The notes under the pieces are model-generated. The model did not search any database. It was not told the origin of the DNA and saw nothing but the letters and a program-made list of their open reading frames with translations. From contig NZ_CP042906.1 of assembly GCF_008728855.1 (NCBI RefSeq), positions 4,329,570 to 4,393,569 on the forward strand: a stretch of 64,000 nt of DNA, written 5' to 3'. Below, one piece after another: positions 42,061 to 50,553 of this stretch (its first letter is position 1; each line of letters opens with the position of its first letter). Made by a program: the position numbers and the translations under genes. This DNA is from Hypericibacter terrae (GTDB lineage: Bacteria; Pseudomonadota; Alphaproteobacteria; Dongiales; Dongiaceae).

Positions 42061-42074
42061 TTGCTTCAGATCAA
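42061..42074. promoter_or_regulatory. FNR/FixK-like box upstream of universal stress protein gene
   Basis: TTGCTTCAGATCAA fits TTGNN-N4-NNCAA, with a perfect right half-site ATCAA and the left half TTGCT. A further half-site TTGATCAGG is at 42004. It lies 128 bases before the ATG at 42202. Universal stress genes in alphaproteobacteria are often induced by low oxygen through this regulator family. The match is incomplete. Confidence 0.4.
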
Positions 42075-42201
42075 TTCGTCTTTCCCAAACCGTGTCCATA
42101 GTCACGCTGTGATTGGGCGAGAGCGACAGCGCTCGTCGATTCGTCGCCCGGCATCGACCGTTTATGGCGATGGACAACCAGAGAGAATGGGAGAGACCGC
42201 A

Positions 42202-42633
42202 ATGCCCATGAAGATTCTATGCGCGACCGACGGCTCGAAGTCTTCCGAAAAGGCGGTTGCCTGCGCGATCGACCTCGCTCAAGGGACCGGCGCTCAGCTA
42301 TCGCTGCTGCTCGTCAACATGGTGCCGACCGACCGCATGAGTCATTCGCATTTCTGGGATCAACAACTGGTCGACGCCGCCAACGCGCAAATGAGCGCAC
42401 AACTCGCGCCGGCAATAAGGGCGCTGAAAGCGGCCGGCCTGACAAAGGCCGACAGCGTCGTTGTCTCGGGAAGCAATGCCGCAGACGCGATCGTCTCCTA
42501 TGCCGACGAGAACAAGTTCGACCATATCGTCGTGGGTTCGTCGATCAGAAATGCCATGGAGCGGCTCCTGGTCGGCTCGACGGCGACCGCAGTCGTTACG
42601 CGGGCCCATTGCCCGGTGACTGTCGCCCGATAA
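42202..42633 (+). CDS. Universal stress protein (UspA family)
   Basis: 143 residues, one Usp domain. MKILCATDGSKSSEKAVACA is the first strand and helix; the C-terminus holds the ATP-binding signature G-S-(S)-I-R-N-A-M-E-R-L-L-V-G-S-T, matching the 'G-2x-G-9x-G-S/T' pattern in spirit, then HCPVTVAR. ATG at 42202 with GGGAGAG nine bases upstream; the longer frame to 42004 starts at TTG with no ribosome site. Cytosolic protein that helps survival in stationary phase, hypoxia or energy stress. Confidence 0.88.
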   Translation: MPMKILCATDGSKSSEKAVACAIDLAQGTGAQLSLLLVNMVPTDRMSHSHFWDQQLVDAANAQMSAQLAPAIRALKAAGLTKADSVVVSGSNAADAIVSYADENKFDHIVVGSSIRNAMERLLVGSTATAVVTRAHCPVTVAR

Positions 42634-42727
42634 TCCCGCGCGCCGAAATAAGAGCATCCCCGGGGGCATTGCGGCGTCGCTCATCAGGATTTTCCTGGAT
42701 GACCGCATAGGGTAGCCTTGCGGGCCC

Positions 42728-43474
42728 ATGACCCAATCTCGCCTCTCCATCGTCGTGCCTTATCGCGACCGGGCCGAGCAGCTCGCGCGATTCCTCCCCC
42801 ATATGACCGTCTATTTTCAACGGGACAAGATCGACAAGAGCCAACCCCTTCGAATTACGGTGGTCGAGCAGGAAGCGGGGCGCCCCTTCAATATCGGCGC
42901 CTTGCGCAATGTCGGCTTCCTGCTGACCGAGGCGAACTGCGAGCAGGTCTGCTTCCACGACGTGGACTATCTGCCGATCTGGGCCGATTACCGCCCGGTC
43001 GACCGGCCGACTCGGCTGCTCTGGTACGGGGCCGAGAAAGTGAAGATCGAAGGCTCCGCCAATCTCGTCGTCGAACACGATCCGAAAAAATATTTCGGCG
43101 GCGTGGTGATGTTTCCGGCCGCCCTCTTCCGCCGCCTCAATGGCTATGGCAACGGCTATTGGGGCTGGGGCTATGAGGATACCGATATGCGGATCCGCTG
43201 CCGGGCGGAGGGGATTGCCCTGGGTTATCGCGACGGGACCTTCGAATCCCTGGTCCACCGCAGCAACGGCTTCGACACCGACGGGAAGCCGAGCCCCGCG
43301 CATCTGGCCAACCGGCGGCGCTGCCAGATCAACGCCAAGGCGATCCGGGACCGCCAGGCTCACCGCGAAGAGGGGCTGAACAGCCTGCGCTTCGACATGC
43401 TCGAGCGCGGCCCCCTGCTCGATCCCACGGGCGCCCCCTACCCCCACGCCGAACGGGTCTTGGTCCGCCTCTGA
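42728..43474 (+). CDS. Beta-1,4-galactosyltransferase-like glycosyltransferase (GT7-like)
   Basis: 248 residues. Motifs of the animal beta4GalT/GT7 fold occur in order: VPYRDR (10-15), FNIGALRNVG (54-63), FHDVDYLP with the metal-binding D-V-D (76-83), FGGVVMF (123-129) and GYWGWGYEDTDM (143-154). These form the UDP-sugar/Mn and acceptor sites, so activity is probable. No membrane anchor, so it acts in the cytosol, maybe on a lipid-linked or protein acceptor. Two further glycosyltransferase-like genes follow in the same direction. Confidence 0.8.
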   Translation: MTQSRLSIVVPYRDRAEQLARFLPHMTVYFQRDKIDKSQPLRITVVEQEAGRPFNIGALRNVGFLLTEANCEQVCFHDVDYLPIWADYRPVDRPTRLLWYGAEKVKIEGSANLVVEHDPKKYFGGVVMFPAALFRRLNGYGNGYWGWGYEDTDMRIRCRAEGIALGYRDGTFESLVHRSNGFDTDGKPSPAHLANRRRCQINAKAIRDRQAHREEGLNSLRFDMLERGPLLDPTGAPYPHAERVLVRL

Positions 43475-43600
43475 GGGCAGCCCGGGCTGATCCGCCCTTC
43501 CCGCCTTTGCGATCCATTATGGATTCCATGTTAGGATTCCAATCGGGTAGGGGGCTCGACCGCCCGCGGACGTCAGCCTGCGGCGACGGCCGGGTCGGAA

Positions 43601-44710
43601 ATGATCGGGGGAATCTTGCCGACACGATGCCTGTTTTATGCCTCGAACGGTCATGGCCTGGGCCATCTGATCCGGACCCTGGCGGTTGCCCGCGCCCTGC
43701 GCGCCAGCAAGCCCGACCTCGACATCATGTTCGTGACCAACTCCGAAGCCTGCCAACTGGCCTGGCGCGAAGGCTTTCAGGTGGTGAAGCTGCTTTCGCC
43801 GCCCGCGAACTTCATGGATCTGGATATTCCCGCCCGTGAGGAGCTTCGCCGGATCAACCGCGGCATCGTCTATGCGGTGCTGAAGGGCTTCACACCCGAT
43901 CTCGTCGTGGTCGACTTCTTTCCCTTGGGACAGATCGGCGACATGATGCCGCTTCATTCGCATGCGGCCCGCAAGGTCTTCATCGCCCGCGAGCGCAATG
44001 CCGCCGCCGAGATCGCCACCCATGCCCCGCTGATCGAGAGCCTGTACAACCTCGTGCTGATCCCGCATCAGGCGAGCGAGGTGGATGGCCGCAAACCCGC
44101 CAATGTGAAGACCGTCTACACGGGCGCGATCATGATCCGATCGCGCGACGAGGCCCTGTCGCGCGAGCAGGCCCGCGCCCGCCTCGGACTGGCCCCCGAC
44201 GCATTCACGGTCTTCATCGGCTTCGGCGGCGGCGGCAATCCCGCCTATGACACGGTTCAGCAATGGGTGCTGGAACATGCGGGGGCGGCCCGGAACTGGA
44301 CCTTCGCGGTGGCGCGACCGCCTCTGTTGCGCAGCCAGTCCACGGTGGCGCCGCAAGGCGCGACGAAGGAGATCAGTTACATGCCGATGGCGGAATGCTG
44401 GACCGCCTTCGATGCGGCCATCTCCACTCTCGGCTACAACAGCACGGCCGAGCTCCTGCATCATGGCGTTCCCACCATCTTCGTCGAGCTCGCGGGCGGT
44501 CTCGACGACTGGGCGAAGCGCGCCGGGCGCATCGCGAACGCGGATGCCGGCCTGCCGATCAAGGCGTTCGATACCGAAGGGCTCCAGCTGCAGCTCGAGC
44601 AGCTCGCCGACCCGGCGCGCCGGCAGACGCTCGCCGGCAACGCCCGCAACCTGGTGCCCGCCAACGGCGCGCGGCTCGCCGCCGACGCGATCCTGGAGAT
44701 CGCCCCATGA
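43601..44710 (+). CDS. Glycosyltransferase, MurG/GT28-like
   Basis: 369 residues, GT-B fold. Opening RCLFYASNGHGLGHLIRTLA gives the glycine-rich loop of MurG-like enzymes; VVVDFFPLGQIGDMMPL ends the first domain. The second domain has TVFIGFGGGGNPAYDTV, and the donor-binding ISYMPMAECWTAFDAAISTL, with NSTAELLHHGVPTIFVELAG as the sugar-nucleotide signature. No signal peptide. ATG at 43601. Its TGA overlaps an ATG (44707), the start of a 27-codon frame that leads into the next gene. Confidence 0.8.
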   Translation: MIGGILPTRCLFYASNGHGLGHLIRTLAVARALRASKPDLDIMFVTNSEACQLAWREGFQVVKLLSPPANFMDLDIPAREELRRINRGIVYAVLKGFTPDLVVVDFFPLGQIGDMMPLHSHAARKVFIARERNAAAEIATHAPLIESLYNLVLIPHQASEVDGRKPANVKTVYTGAIMIRSRDEALSREQARARLGLAPDAFTVFIGFGGGGNPAYDTVQQWVLEHAGAARNWTFAVARPPLLRSQSTVAPQGATKEISYMPMAECWTAFDAAISTLGYNSTAELLHHGVPTIFVELAGGLDDWAKRAGRIANADAGLPIKAFDTEGLQLQLEQLADPARRQTLAGNARNLVPANGARLAADAILEIAP

Positions 44711-44782
44711 CGCTGCCAGGATCGGCGCGCGCGGAGTCGATGAGATTCCCGGCTCCTCCCGGGCGGCCGCGACAGCCCGATC

Positions 44783-46018
44783 TTGTCTAAACCCACCGCA
44801 GCGCCCCGGCGCATCGTCCTGACCGACAACGGACTGCACCAGCAGATCGGTCATCACACCCATTTCGCGCGGGGCATGGCGCGCCTGCTGGCCGCGAGCC
44901 AGCGCCCCTTTCTGGTCCTGGCCCATCGCTCCATGGAACCGGCACTGGCAGCGCCGCCGCTCGAGGCCCGGCCGGTCTTCGAGTTGCGATTGAACGAGTT
45001 CCTGACCGAGGGCGATGGTTTCGATCGTCTCTGGAACGATTATGAGATCGGCGCGCGGCGTTTTGCGGAAGGCCTGGCCGGCTCCGGCCTGGAACCCCAG
45101 GAGGACGATCTGCTCTGGATCCCCACCGCGCGCGCGCGCGAGATCGCGGGCCTCGCCGACTGGCTGAAGACCCGGCCGCAGCGGCCGCGCGTCGCCCTGG
45201 GGTTCCATTCCCTGTTGCGCCCAGTCGAGCCTGGAACGGTGGCGGGCCTCGTCCATCGCCTGGCGGGCAGAGAGCTCGTGACCGCCGTCGGCAAGGACCG
45301 CATCTTCGCCTTCGCCACCAACAAGCCGCTCGCGGTGAGGCTGACCCACGCGATGGGACTACCCGTGATGACGGCACCGCTGCCGCATTTCTACGAGACG
45401 GCGGCGGCGGCGGATGCCCTTCCCTATCTGCCGGCGGGCGACGGTCCGCTGGTCGCCTGTCTCGGCATGCAGCGGCAGGACAAGCGCTTCACCGAATGGC
45501 CTGCCATCATCGAGCAGGCACATCGCCGCCGTTCCGACCTCCGCTTCCTGGTCCAGGTCGGCGCAGGAGAGATCAGTTCTTCTTTTGCTGCGCTCGAGAG
45601 CAATCCTCGCATTCGCCTGGTGCGCGGTTATCTCGACGACCGGACCTTCGCCGGCCTGATCGAGGCGAGCGATCTTCTGCTACTGCCCTATAAGCCGGAA
45701 CGCTATGTCGAGCGGATTTCGGGACCCTTCGTCTTCGGTGCGGTCTATGGCACTCCCTCGGTCGTGCCGGCACGGAGCTGGATGGCCGAACGCATTGCAG
45801 AGGGACGAGGAGTCGGCGTCACCTATGACGGCGACGATGCGGCGCTGGTCGAGGCGCTGGCTCATGCGGCCGACGACCTGCCCAACCTGAGGGCGCAGGC
45901 GGCGGGGATCATGAAGGACTGGCGGACCTGGGACGCCCGGGCCCTGATCGGCATCGCGCTTCATTGGTGCGCCGGCCGCAGCCTCCAGGATTTCAAGCGC
46001 GGCGCAGCCGCGACCTGA
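44783..46018 (+). CDS. Putative glycosyltransferase, GT-B type
   Basis: 411 residues. The opening RRIVLTDNGLHQQIGHHTHF resembles a GT-B N-terminal strand and acceptor loop; the second half has PLVACLGMQRQDKRFTEWPA, FLVQVGAGEISSSF, and EASDLLLLPYKPERYVERIS with a terminal GTPSVVPARSW, like family 1 glycosyltransferases. TTG at 44783 was chosen because no ATG or GTG exists between the previous stop and the start of the fold. A frame from ATG 44707 runs 27 codons (MTLPGSARAES...) and stops at 44788-44790, overlapping this start in another frame, so a frameshift or a small leader frame is possible. Confidence 0.6.
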   Translation: MSKPTAAPRRIVLTDNGLHQQIGHHTHFARGMARLLAASQRPFLVLAHRSMEPALAAPPLEARPVFELRLNEFLTEGDGFDRLWNDYEIGARRFAEGLAGSGLEPQEDDLLWIPTARAREIAGLADWLKTRPQRPRVALGFHSLLRPVEPGTVAGLVHRLAGRELVTAVGKDRIFAFATNKPLAVRLTHAMGLPVMTAPLPHFYETAAAADALPYLPAGDGPLVACLGMQRQDKRFTEWPAIIEQAHRRRSDLRFLVQVGAGEISSSFAALESNPRIRLVRGYLDDRTFAGLIEASDLLLLPYKPERYVERISGPFVFGAVYGTPSVVPARSWMAERIAEGRGVGVTYDGDDAALVEALAHAADDLPNLRAQAAGIMKDWRTWDARALIGIALHWCAGRSLQDFKRGAAAT

Positions 46019-46102
46019 CCATCCGGCCGCCTTGATCCTGATCCCTTCAATTCAATAAGATGGTCGGCCATTGCCATTCAATCGCAACTGGAGGCTGCAT
46101 AC

Positions 46103-46156
46103 ATGGTTAATCGATATCACCAACAGTTCATTGAGATGGTTGTGCACCGATCGTAA
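46103..46156 (+). CDS. Possible 17-codon peptide gene
   Basis: ATG at 46103 has CTGGAGG nine bases upstream and reads MVNRYHQQFIEMVVHRS to a TAA at 46154-46156. The surrounding sequence is AT-richer than the neighbours. It lies 36 bases before the secreted Gly/Asn-rich protein gene. It may be a leader peptide or chance; no family known. Confidence 0.3.
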   Translation: MVNRYHQQFIEMVVHRS

Positions 46157-46192
46157 GATCGCACCCGTGACTTCAACAAGGGAGGACTTCCC

Positions 46193-46408
46193 ATGAAGAA
46201 AATTTTGGCGTGTGCATCTGCGGCCCTGATCGTTCTATCGCTGGCGGCGGCGCCGGCCATGGCTGGAGGCGGCAAGAGTGGCGATGCCCCGGGTCATGGC
46301 GGCGGCGGATCCGGCAATTCCGACAGCAACAATGGCGGTGTCTCGGGTGCCAACGGCAACCAAGGCAACGACAAGGACGTGGGCAATGCCGGCCCGGGCG
46401 GCGAATAG
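46193..46408 (+). CDS. Small secreted Gly/Asn-rich protein
   Basis: 71 residues. Signal peptide MKKILACASAALIVLSLAAA with cleavage after PAMA at about residue 24. The mature 47 residues are almost entirely Gly, Asn, Ser and Asp (GGGKSGDAPGHGGGG, NSDSNNGGVSGANGN, NGNQGNDKDVGNAG), low-complexity and probably unstructured. GGGAGG lies eight bases before the ATG and a strong terminator follows, so expression is probably high. Possible roles are a cell-surface, matrix or metal-binding peptide; not recognised as a family. Confidence 0.75.
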   Translation: MKKILACASAALIVLSLAAAPAMAGGGKSGDAPGHGGGGSGNSDSNNGGVSGANGNQGNDKDVGNAGPGGE

Positions 46409-46456
46409 GGCCGAGCGACGCCGCAGGATCGGTCTTTCAGACCGATGACTTTTCTT

Positions 46457-46490
46457 GTGGGCCTCGGGAAACCGGGGCCCACTTTCGTTT
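46457..46490 (+). terminator. Rho-independent terminator after secreted protein gene
   Basis: GTGGGCCTCGG, loop GAAA, CCGGGGCCCAC, followed by TTTCGTTT. The stem has 10 or more pairs with one mismatch and a GAAA tetraloop, 48 bases after the stop codon. Confidence 0.8.
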
Positions 46491-46563
46491 AGGCGCCCCG
46501 CGCCGCTTCATCCCTCGATGCCAGCGACATCGGTCGCGCTGAGCAGTCCTTCGGGCGCTCAGC

Positions 46564-47004
46564 TCAATCGCTCACGGCCGTTTCGCACTGCACCGGCTCT
46601 CCGGCACGACAAACGCTGGCGTAGCGCTGGGAGTAACCCGCCTGGATCGGCAGCAGCGGAACCTGTCCCCGGCTCGCCGCGGAATCACCGGGCGCGCTGC
46701 AGAATATATTCTCGATCATCATCAGGCGCTGTCCGTCCGCACGCGGGATATAGAGCGCGCCATCCGCAGCCTGGCGATGGAGCTGCACGGTCTTCGACCC
46801 GCTCTGTCCGATCATCCCCAGATCCTGGGTCACCCAATGTCCGAAATTGATCATGCAATGGATCGGGTCCGATCCTTTATTGACGATCGTCAAGGAGACG
46901 GGCACATCGGCGGCACTCTCGTTCGGCATGCTGCAGGACGCCATCGCGAGCGACAGCAGGACCGCCGTCGCGGCGCGGGTCGTTGAGCCAGCGGGAAGCC
47001 CCAT
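46564..47004 (-). CDS. Putative lipoprotein
   Basis: 146 residues. N-terminus MGLPAGSTTRAATAVLLSLA then AMASC, a lipobox-like M-A-S-C with Cys24 as the expected lipidated residue. The mature part has VPVSLTIVNKGSDPIHCMIN and FGHWVTQDLGMIG, a beta-rich Ig-like start, and three more cysteines (FCSAPGD, ASVCRAG, VQCETA) that may form disulfides. It probably sits in the outer or inner membrane facing the periplasm. No function recognised; single gene converging with the secreted protein gene. Confidence 0.6.
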   Translation of the reverse strand: MGLPAGSTTRAATAVLLSLAMASCSMPNESAADVPVSLTIVNKGSDPIHCMINFGHWVTQDLGMIGQSGSKTVQLHRQAADGALYIPRADGQRLMMIENIFCSAPGDSAASRGQVPLLPIQAGYSQRYASVCRAGEPVQCETAVSD

Positions 47005-47062
47005 GTTAGCCTCGTCCTCGTTCGATCGTGGCGGTCGCGCGTCTCACGCGGGGGAGCGGCGG

Positions 47063-47608
47063 ATGATTTTGCGCAAGACGCTTTTCGTCAAGGAGACGAT
47101 GCTGGCCGAAGCCGGCAGCCCGGCCGTCCGTCCGATCACGCGGGTCGCCGCGATCGCCATCCTCCAGAACAGCTTCGCCGGGCTCGGCGTGCAGGATCTC
47201 TCGCCGATGTTCGATCTCGGCCTGAAGCTCGGCGAGGAGCTGATGCCGCAGGCCGTGGCGATGCTCTCGCAGCCGGCCATGGCCTATGGCAAGGCCGCGA
47301 TCGTCGGCGTCGAGGGCGATCTCGAGCATGCCGCGGCGATCCTGCATCCCAAGCTGGGCAAGCCGATGCGCGCGGCGGTCGGCGGCGGCGAAGCCATCAT
47401 CCCCTCGACCACCAAGGTCGCGACGGCCGGCACGCTGATCGATGTGCCGCTCGGCAACAAGGACAATGTCTGGTCCTTCGACGAGCTCGACACCATGACC
47501 GTCTGCGTCGCCGATGCACCACGCCCGCGCGAGATCCTGGTCGTCATGGCGGTCAGCGACGGCGGCCGGCCCAACCCGCGCGTCGGCAAGGGCCGCTCGG
47601 TCGTCTGA
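47063..47608 (+). CDS. DUF1185 / amino acid synthesis family protein
   Basis: 181 residues. MILRKTLFVKETMLAEAGSP, then PITRVAAIAILQNSFAG, and LGEELMPQAVAMLSQPA; AYGKAAIVGVEGDLEHAAAI and AVGGGEAIIPSTTKVATAG carry the conserved Gly-rich parts of the AA_synth family. Family biochemistry is not settled; genes of this kind often sit beside catabolic or amidohydrolase loci. ATG at 47063 follows GGGGAGCGGCGG. It converges on the pyridoxine 4-oxidase gene, 32 bases away, at the edge of the B6 locus. Confidence 0.78.
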   Translation: MILRKTLFVKETMLAEAGSPAVRPITRVAAIAILQNSFAGLGVQDLSPMFDLGLKLGEELMPQAVAMLSQPAMAYGKAAIVGVEGDLEHAAAILHPKLGKPMRAAVGGGEAIIPSTTKVATAGTLIDVPLGNKDNVWSFDELDTMTVCVADAPRPREILVVMAVSDGGRPNPRVGKGRSVV

Positions 47609-47640
47609 TCCCCAAGCGGCCAGGCCCCAGCCCTGAAAAC

Positions 47641-49194
47641 TCATGCCCAGGTCGCCGGCGCCAGCGGCGGCCGGCCCCGCAGCAGATCGCTCGCCCGTTC
47701 CGCGAGGGCGATGATGGCGGCATTGACCGGTCCCGTCGTGATGCGGGGAATGACCGACGCATCGACGACATGAAGCCCCCCGATCCCCCGCAGGGCGAGC
47801 TCCGGCGTCACCACCGCTTCCGCGTCCGTTCCCATCCGGCAGGTCCCGACCGGGTGATGATGCGTGTAGGCGGCCCGGGCCAGGAACGCCCGGCGATCCG
47901 CCTCGCTGCGGCACTGCTGTCCCGGCAGCAGCTCCGCCTCGCGCCAATCCGCCAGCGACCTGGCGCCGCCGACCGCCTGCGCCCGCTCCAGCGCATCGAG
48001 ATAGGCCCGCCGGTCATATTCCTCTGCCAGATAGTTCGGATCGATCAGCGGTGCCACCTTCGCGTCCGCCGAGGCGAGCCGGAGAGACCCACGGCTCCGC
48101 GGCTGCGTGAACCCGAACATCAGCGTGTAGGCTTCGCCGAAGGCCGGCGCCGGGAAGCACTCCGTCACCGCCGGCGCGATGACGCAGGCCAGCACCAGCT
48201 CGGGTGCGGACCCTGCACCGGACCGCTCGATATACATGAGCGATTCCGAGTTCTGGTAGCGCGAGGGCGGCACCGGGCGGCGTGCGCGATAGACATTGCC
48301 GCCCGAGAGGAGATGGTCATGCAGGTTGTGCCCCACACCCGGCAGATCCAGCCGCACCGGGATGCCCAGCGACTTCAGCTCGTCGGCGGGCCCGATGCCG
48401 GCGCGCAGCAGCAGCGTGGGCGAAGCGATGGCGCCGGTTGCCAACAGCACGCCGCGCTCGGCCGCGATCCGTTCGATGCCCTCGGGCCCTTGGAGTTCGA
48501 CGCCGCGGCAATGCCGCTGACCTTCGAATCTCAGCCCGCGAATCTCGTGCCGCTCCAGCAGGTGGAGATTGGGACGCGCCAGCACGTCGGGCGTCAGATA
48601 GGCATCGGCCGTGCTCTGGCGCCTTCCCTCCTTGATCGTGAGGCTGTTGAGCGTCGGACCGGCCATCCGCGGACCGTTGTGCTCGGGCGTCGGCGTCAGG
48701 CCGATCTCCTCCCCGGCCGCCATATAGGCGCGTGTGATCGGGTGCGGATCGCTCGGCGTCATCAGGCTGACGGGACCGCCCTGCCCGTGATAGGGCGATG
48801 CGCCGCGATCCCAGTCCTCGGAGCGGATGAAATAGGGCAGCAGATCGCGATAGCCCCAGCCGGCGGCGCCGACCGCCACCCAGGCATCGAAATCGCTGGG
48901 ATGCCCGCGCACATGGGCCATGGCGTTGATGGTGCTGGAGCCGCCCCGCACGCGGCCGCGGGCCCAGGCATGGACGCGATTGGCCGTGTGGCGCTGCGGC
49001 ACCGTCGCGTAGTTCCAGTCGATCGCGGTGCCCTGCAGTGCCGGCCAGGCCCGCGGCACGCCGACCTGGGGGTCGGTCGGCGCGCCGCCGGCCTCGACCA
49101 GCGCGACCGAGACGGCCGGATCCTCGCTCAGCCTCGCCGCCAATACCGAGCCCGCCGTCCCCGCACCCAGGATGATCCAATCAAAGGTTCGCAA
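47641..49194 (-). CDS. pno: Pyridoxine 4-oxidase (GMC oxidoreductase)
   Basis: 517 residues. It oxidises pyridoxine to pyridoxal with O2, forming H2O2, the first step of B6 catabolism. FAD motif DWIILGAGTAGSVLAARLSE (5-24); GMC signatures HAWARGRVRGGSSTINAMAH and GAIASPTLLLRAGIGPADEL; active-site His in THHHPVGTCRMG near the C-terminus. Stretches such as RRPVPPSRYQNSESLMYIER and ECFPAPAFGEAYTLMFGF match the M. loti enzyme closely from memory, beyond general GMC likeness. Start is TTG at 49194 after GAGGGGAACCA; the frame could be longer. Divergent from the transaminase gene. Confidence 0.85.
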   Translation of the reverse strand: MRTFDWIILGAGTAGSVLAARLSEDPAVSVALVEAGGAPTDPQVGVPRAWPALQGTAIDWNYATVPQRHTANRVHAWARGRVRGGSSTINAMAHVRGHPSDFDAWVAVGAAGWGYRDLLPYFIRSEDWDRGASPYHGQGGPVSLMTPSDPHPITRAYMAAGEEIGLTPTPEHNGPRMAGPTLNSLTIKEGRRQSTADAYLTPDVLARPNLHLLERHEIRGLRFEGQRHCRGVELQGPEGIERIAAERGVLLATGAIASPTLLLRAGIGPADELKSLGIPVRLDLPGVGHNLHDHLLSGGNVYRARRPVPPSRYQNSESLMYIERSGAGSAPELVLACVIAPAVTECFPAPAFGEAYTLMFGFTQPRSRGSLRLASADAKVAPLIDPNYLAEEYDRRAYLDALERAQAVGGARSLADWREAELLPGQQCRSEADRRAFLARAAYTHHHPVGTCRMGTDAEAVVTPELALRGIGGLHVVDASVIPRITTGPVNAAIIALAERASDLLRGRPPLAPATWA

Positions 49195-49337
49195 TGGTTC
49201 CCCTCGGGCCCTCGCCCTGATGACGCCGTGAAATGAGTTGTGATATTGTCCGATCGCGCAAGGGGCCGCCACAAGGCCGAGCACAAAAAATGGGCCGATA
49301 ACGGCTCGCGCGACGCAAATCCGGGAGGGGAACCATC

Positions 49338-50510
49338 ATGGCCACCAAGGAACCTATCATCACATTGTCGGCCGGTCCGGTGGCTGCCTACCCGGCCGTC
49401 ATGCGCGCGCTGTCGAGACCAATCGGGTACGACTATGACCGTCACTTCCTCGAATTCTACGAGGCGGTGAACCGGAAGGTCACCCAGGCCCTGCGCAGCA
49501 GCTCCCCGGCGCTGATCCTCCATTTCGAGCCTGCCCCCGGCCTCGAGGCCGCGGCGGCCTCCCTGATCGGTCCCGACGACGTCGTGCTGAACCTCGCCTC
49601 GGGCGTCTATGGCAAGGGCTTCGGCTACTGGTCGGCGCGTTACAACAAGGAGCTGGTCGAGATCGAGGTGCCCTACAACGAGGCGATCGACCCGGCCCAG
49701 GTCGAGGCGGCCTTCAAGAAGCGCCCCGACATCAAGGTCGTCTCGGTCGTCCACCACGACACGCCGTCGGGCACCATGAACCCGGTCAAGGAGATCGGCC
49801 AGATCGTGCGCAAGCATAACGCGCTGATGCTGGTCGACGCGGTCTCCTCCTGGGGCGGCATGGATATCCATCCCGAGGAAAGCTGCGCCGACATCTTCGT
49901 GACCGGCCCCGGCAAATGCCTGGGCGGCGCGCCGGGCCTCACCATCATGGCGGTCAACGACCGGGCCTGGAAACATATGGAGGCGAACCCGAAGGCGCCC
50001 CGCGCCTCGGTCCTGAGCCTGCTGGATTGGAAGGACGCCTGGCGCCAGGACAAGCCCTTCCCCTTCACCCCCTCGGTCGCCGAGGTGAACGGGCTCGACG
50101 GCGCCATCGATCTTTATCTGGCCGAGGGTCCCGAGACCGTGTGGAAGCGCCATGCGCTGACCGCCAAGGCCTGCCGTGCCGGCATCAAGGCCATGGGCCT
50201 GTCGCTCTGGGCAGCGCGCGAGGAGATCGCCTCGCCGACCTGCACCGCCGTGCGCGTGCCGGACGGCCTCAAGGACGACGACATCCTGGCCGCCGCCCGC
50301 TCGCTCTATGGCGTGGTGTTCTCGTCCGGCCGCGGCGAAACCAAGGGCAAGCTCATCCGCATCGGCCATATGGGCCTGGTGGCCGAGCCGATCTATGCGG
50401 TGGTCGCGGTGACCGCCTTCGGCGGCGCCCTCAAGAAACTGGGCCGCAAGGTCGATGTCGGGGCCGGCGTCACCGCCGCCACCGCCGTGATCGACCAGGC
50501 GCGCGCCTGA
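49338..50510 (+). CDS. ppat: Pyridoxamine-pyruvate transaminase
   Basis: 390 residues, aminotransferase class V fold. It converts pyridoxamine and pyruvate to pyridoxal and L-alanine, and uses its substrate instead of PLP. Signatures shared with the M. loti enzyme: VVLNLASGVYGKGFGYWSAR, VEIEVPYNEAIDP, VHHDTPSGTMNP, LVDAVSSWGGMD, then TGPGKCLGGAPGL with Lys193 as the expected Schiff-base lysine, DKPFPFTPSVAEVNGLD and VVFSSGRGETKGKLIRIGHM. ATG at 49338 after GGGAGGGGAACCATC. It is followed 43 bases on by pyridoxal 4-dehydrogenase. Confidence 0.92.
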   Translation: MATKEPIITLSAGPVAAYPAVMRALSRPIGYDYDRHFLEFYEAVNRKVTQALRSSSPALILHFEPAPGLEAAAASLIGPDDVVLNLASGVYGKGFGYWSARYNKELVEIEVPYNEAIDPAQVEAAFKKRPDIKVVSVVHHDTPSGTMNPVKEIGQIVRKHNALMLVDAVSSWGGMDIHPEESCADIFVTGPGKCLGGAPGLTIMAVNDRAWKHMEANPKAPRASVLSLLDWKDAWRQDKPFPFTPSVAEVNGLDGAIDLYLAEGPETVWKRHALTAKACRAGIKAMGLSLWAAREEIASPTCTAVRVPDGLKDDDILAAARSLYGVVFSSGRGETKGKLIRIGHMGLVAEPIYAVVAVTAFGGALKKLGRKVDVGAGVTAATAVIDQARA

Positions 50511-50553
50511 CCCTCAATCCAGCGAACCATTCTTCTCAAGGGAGATTTCGAGC

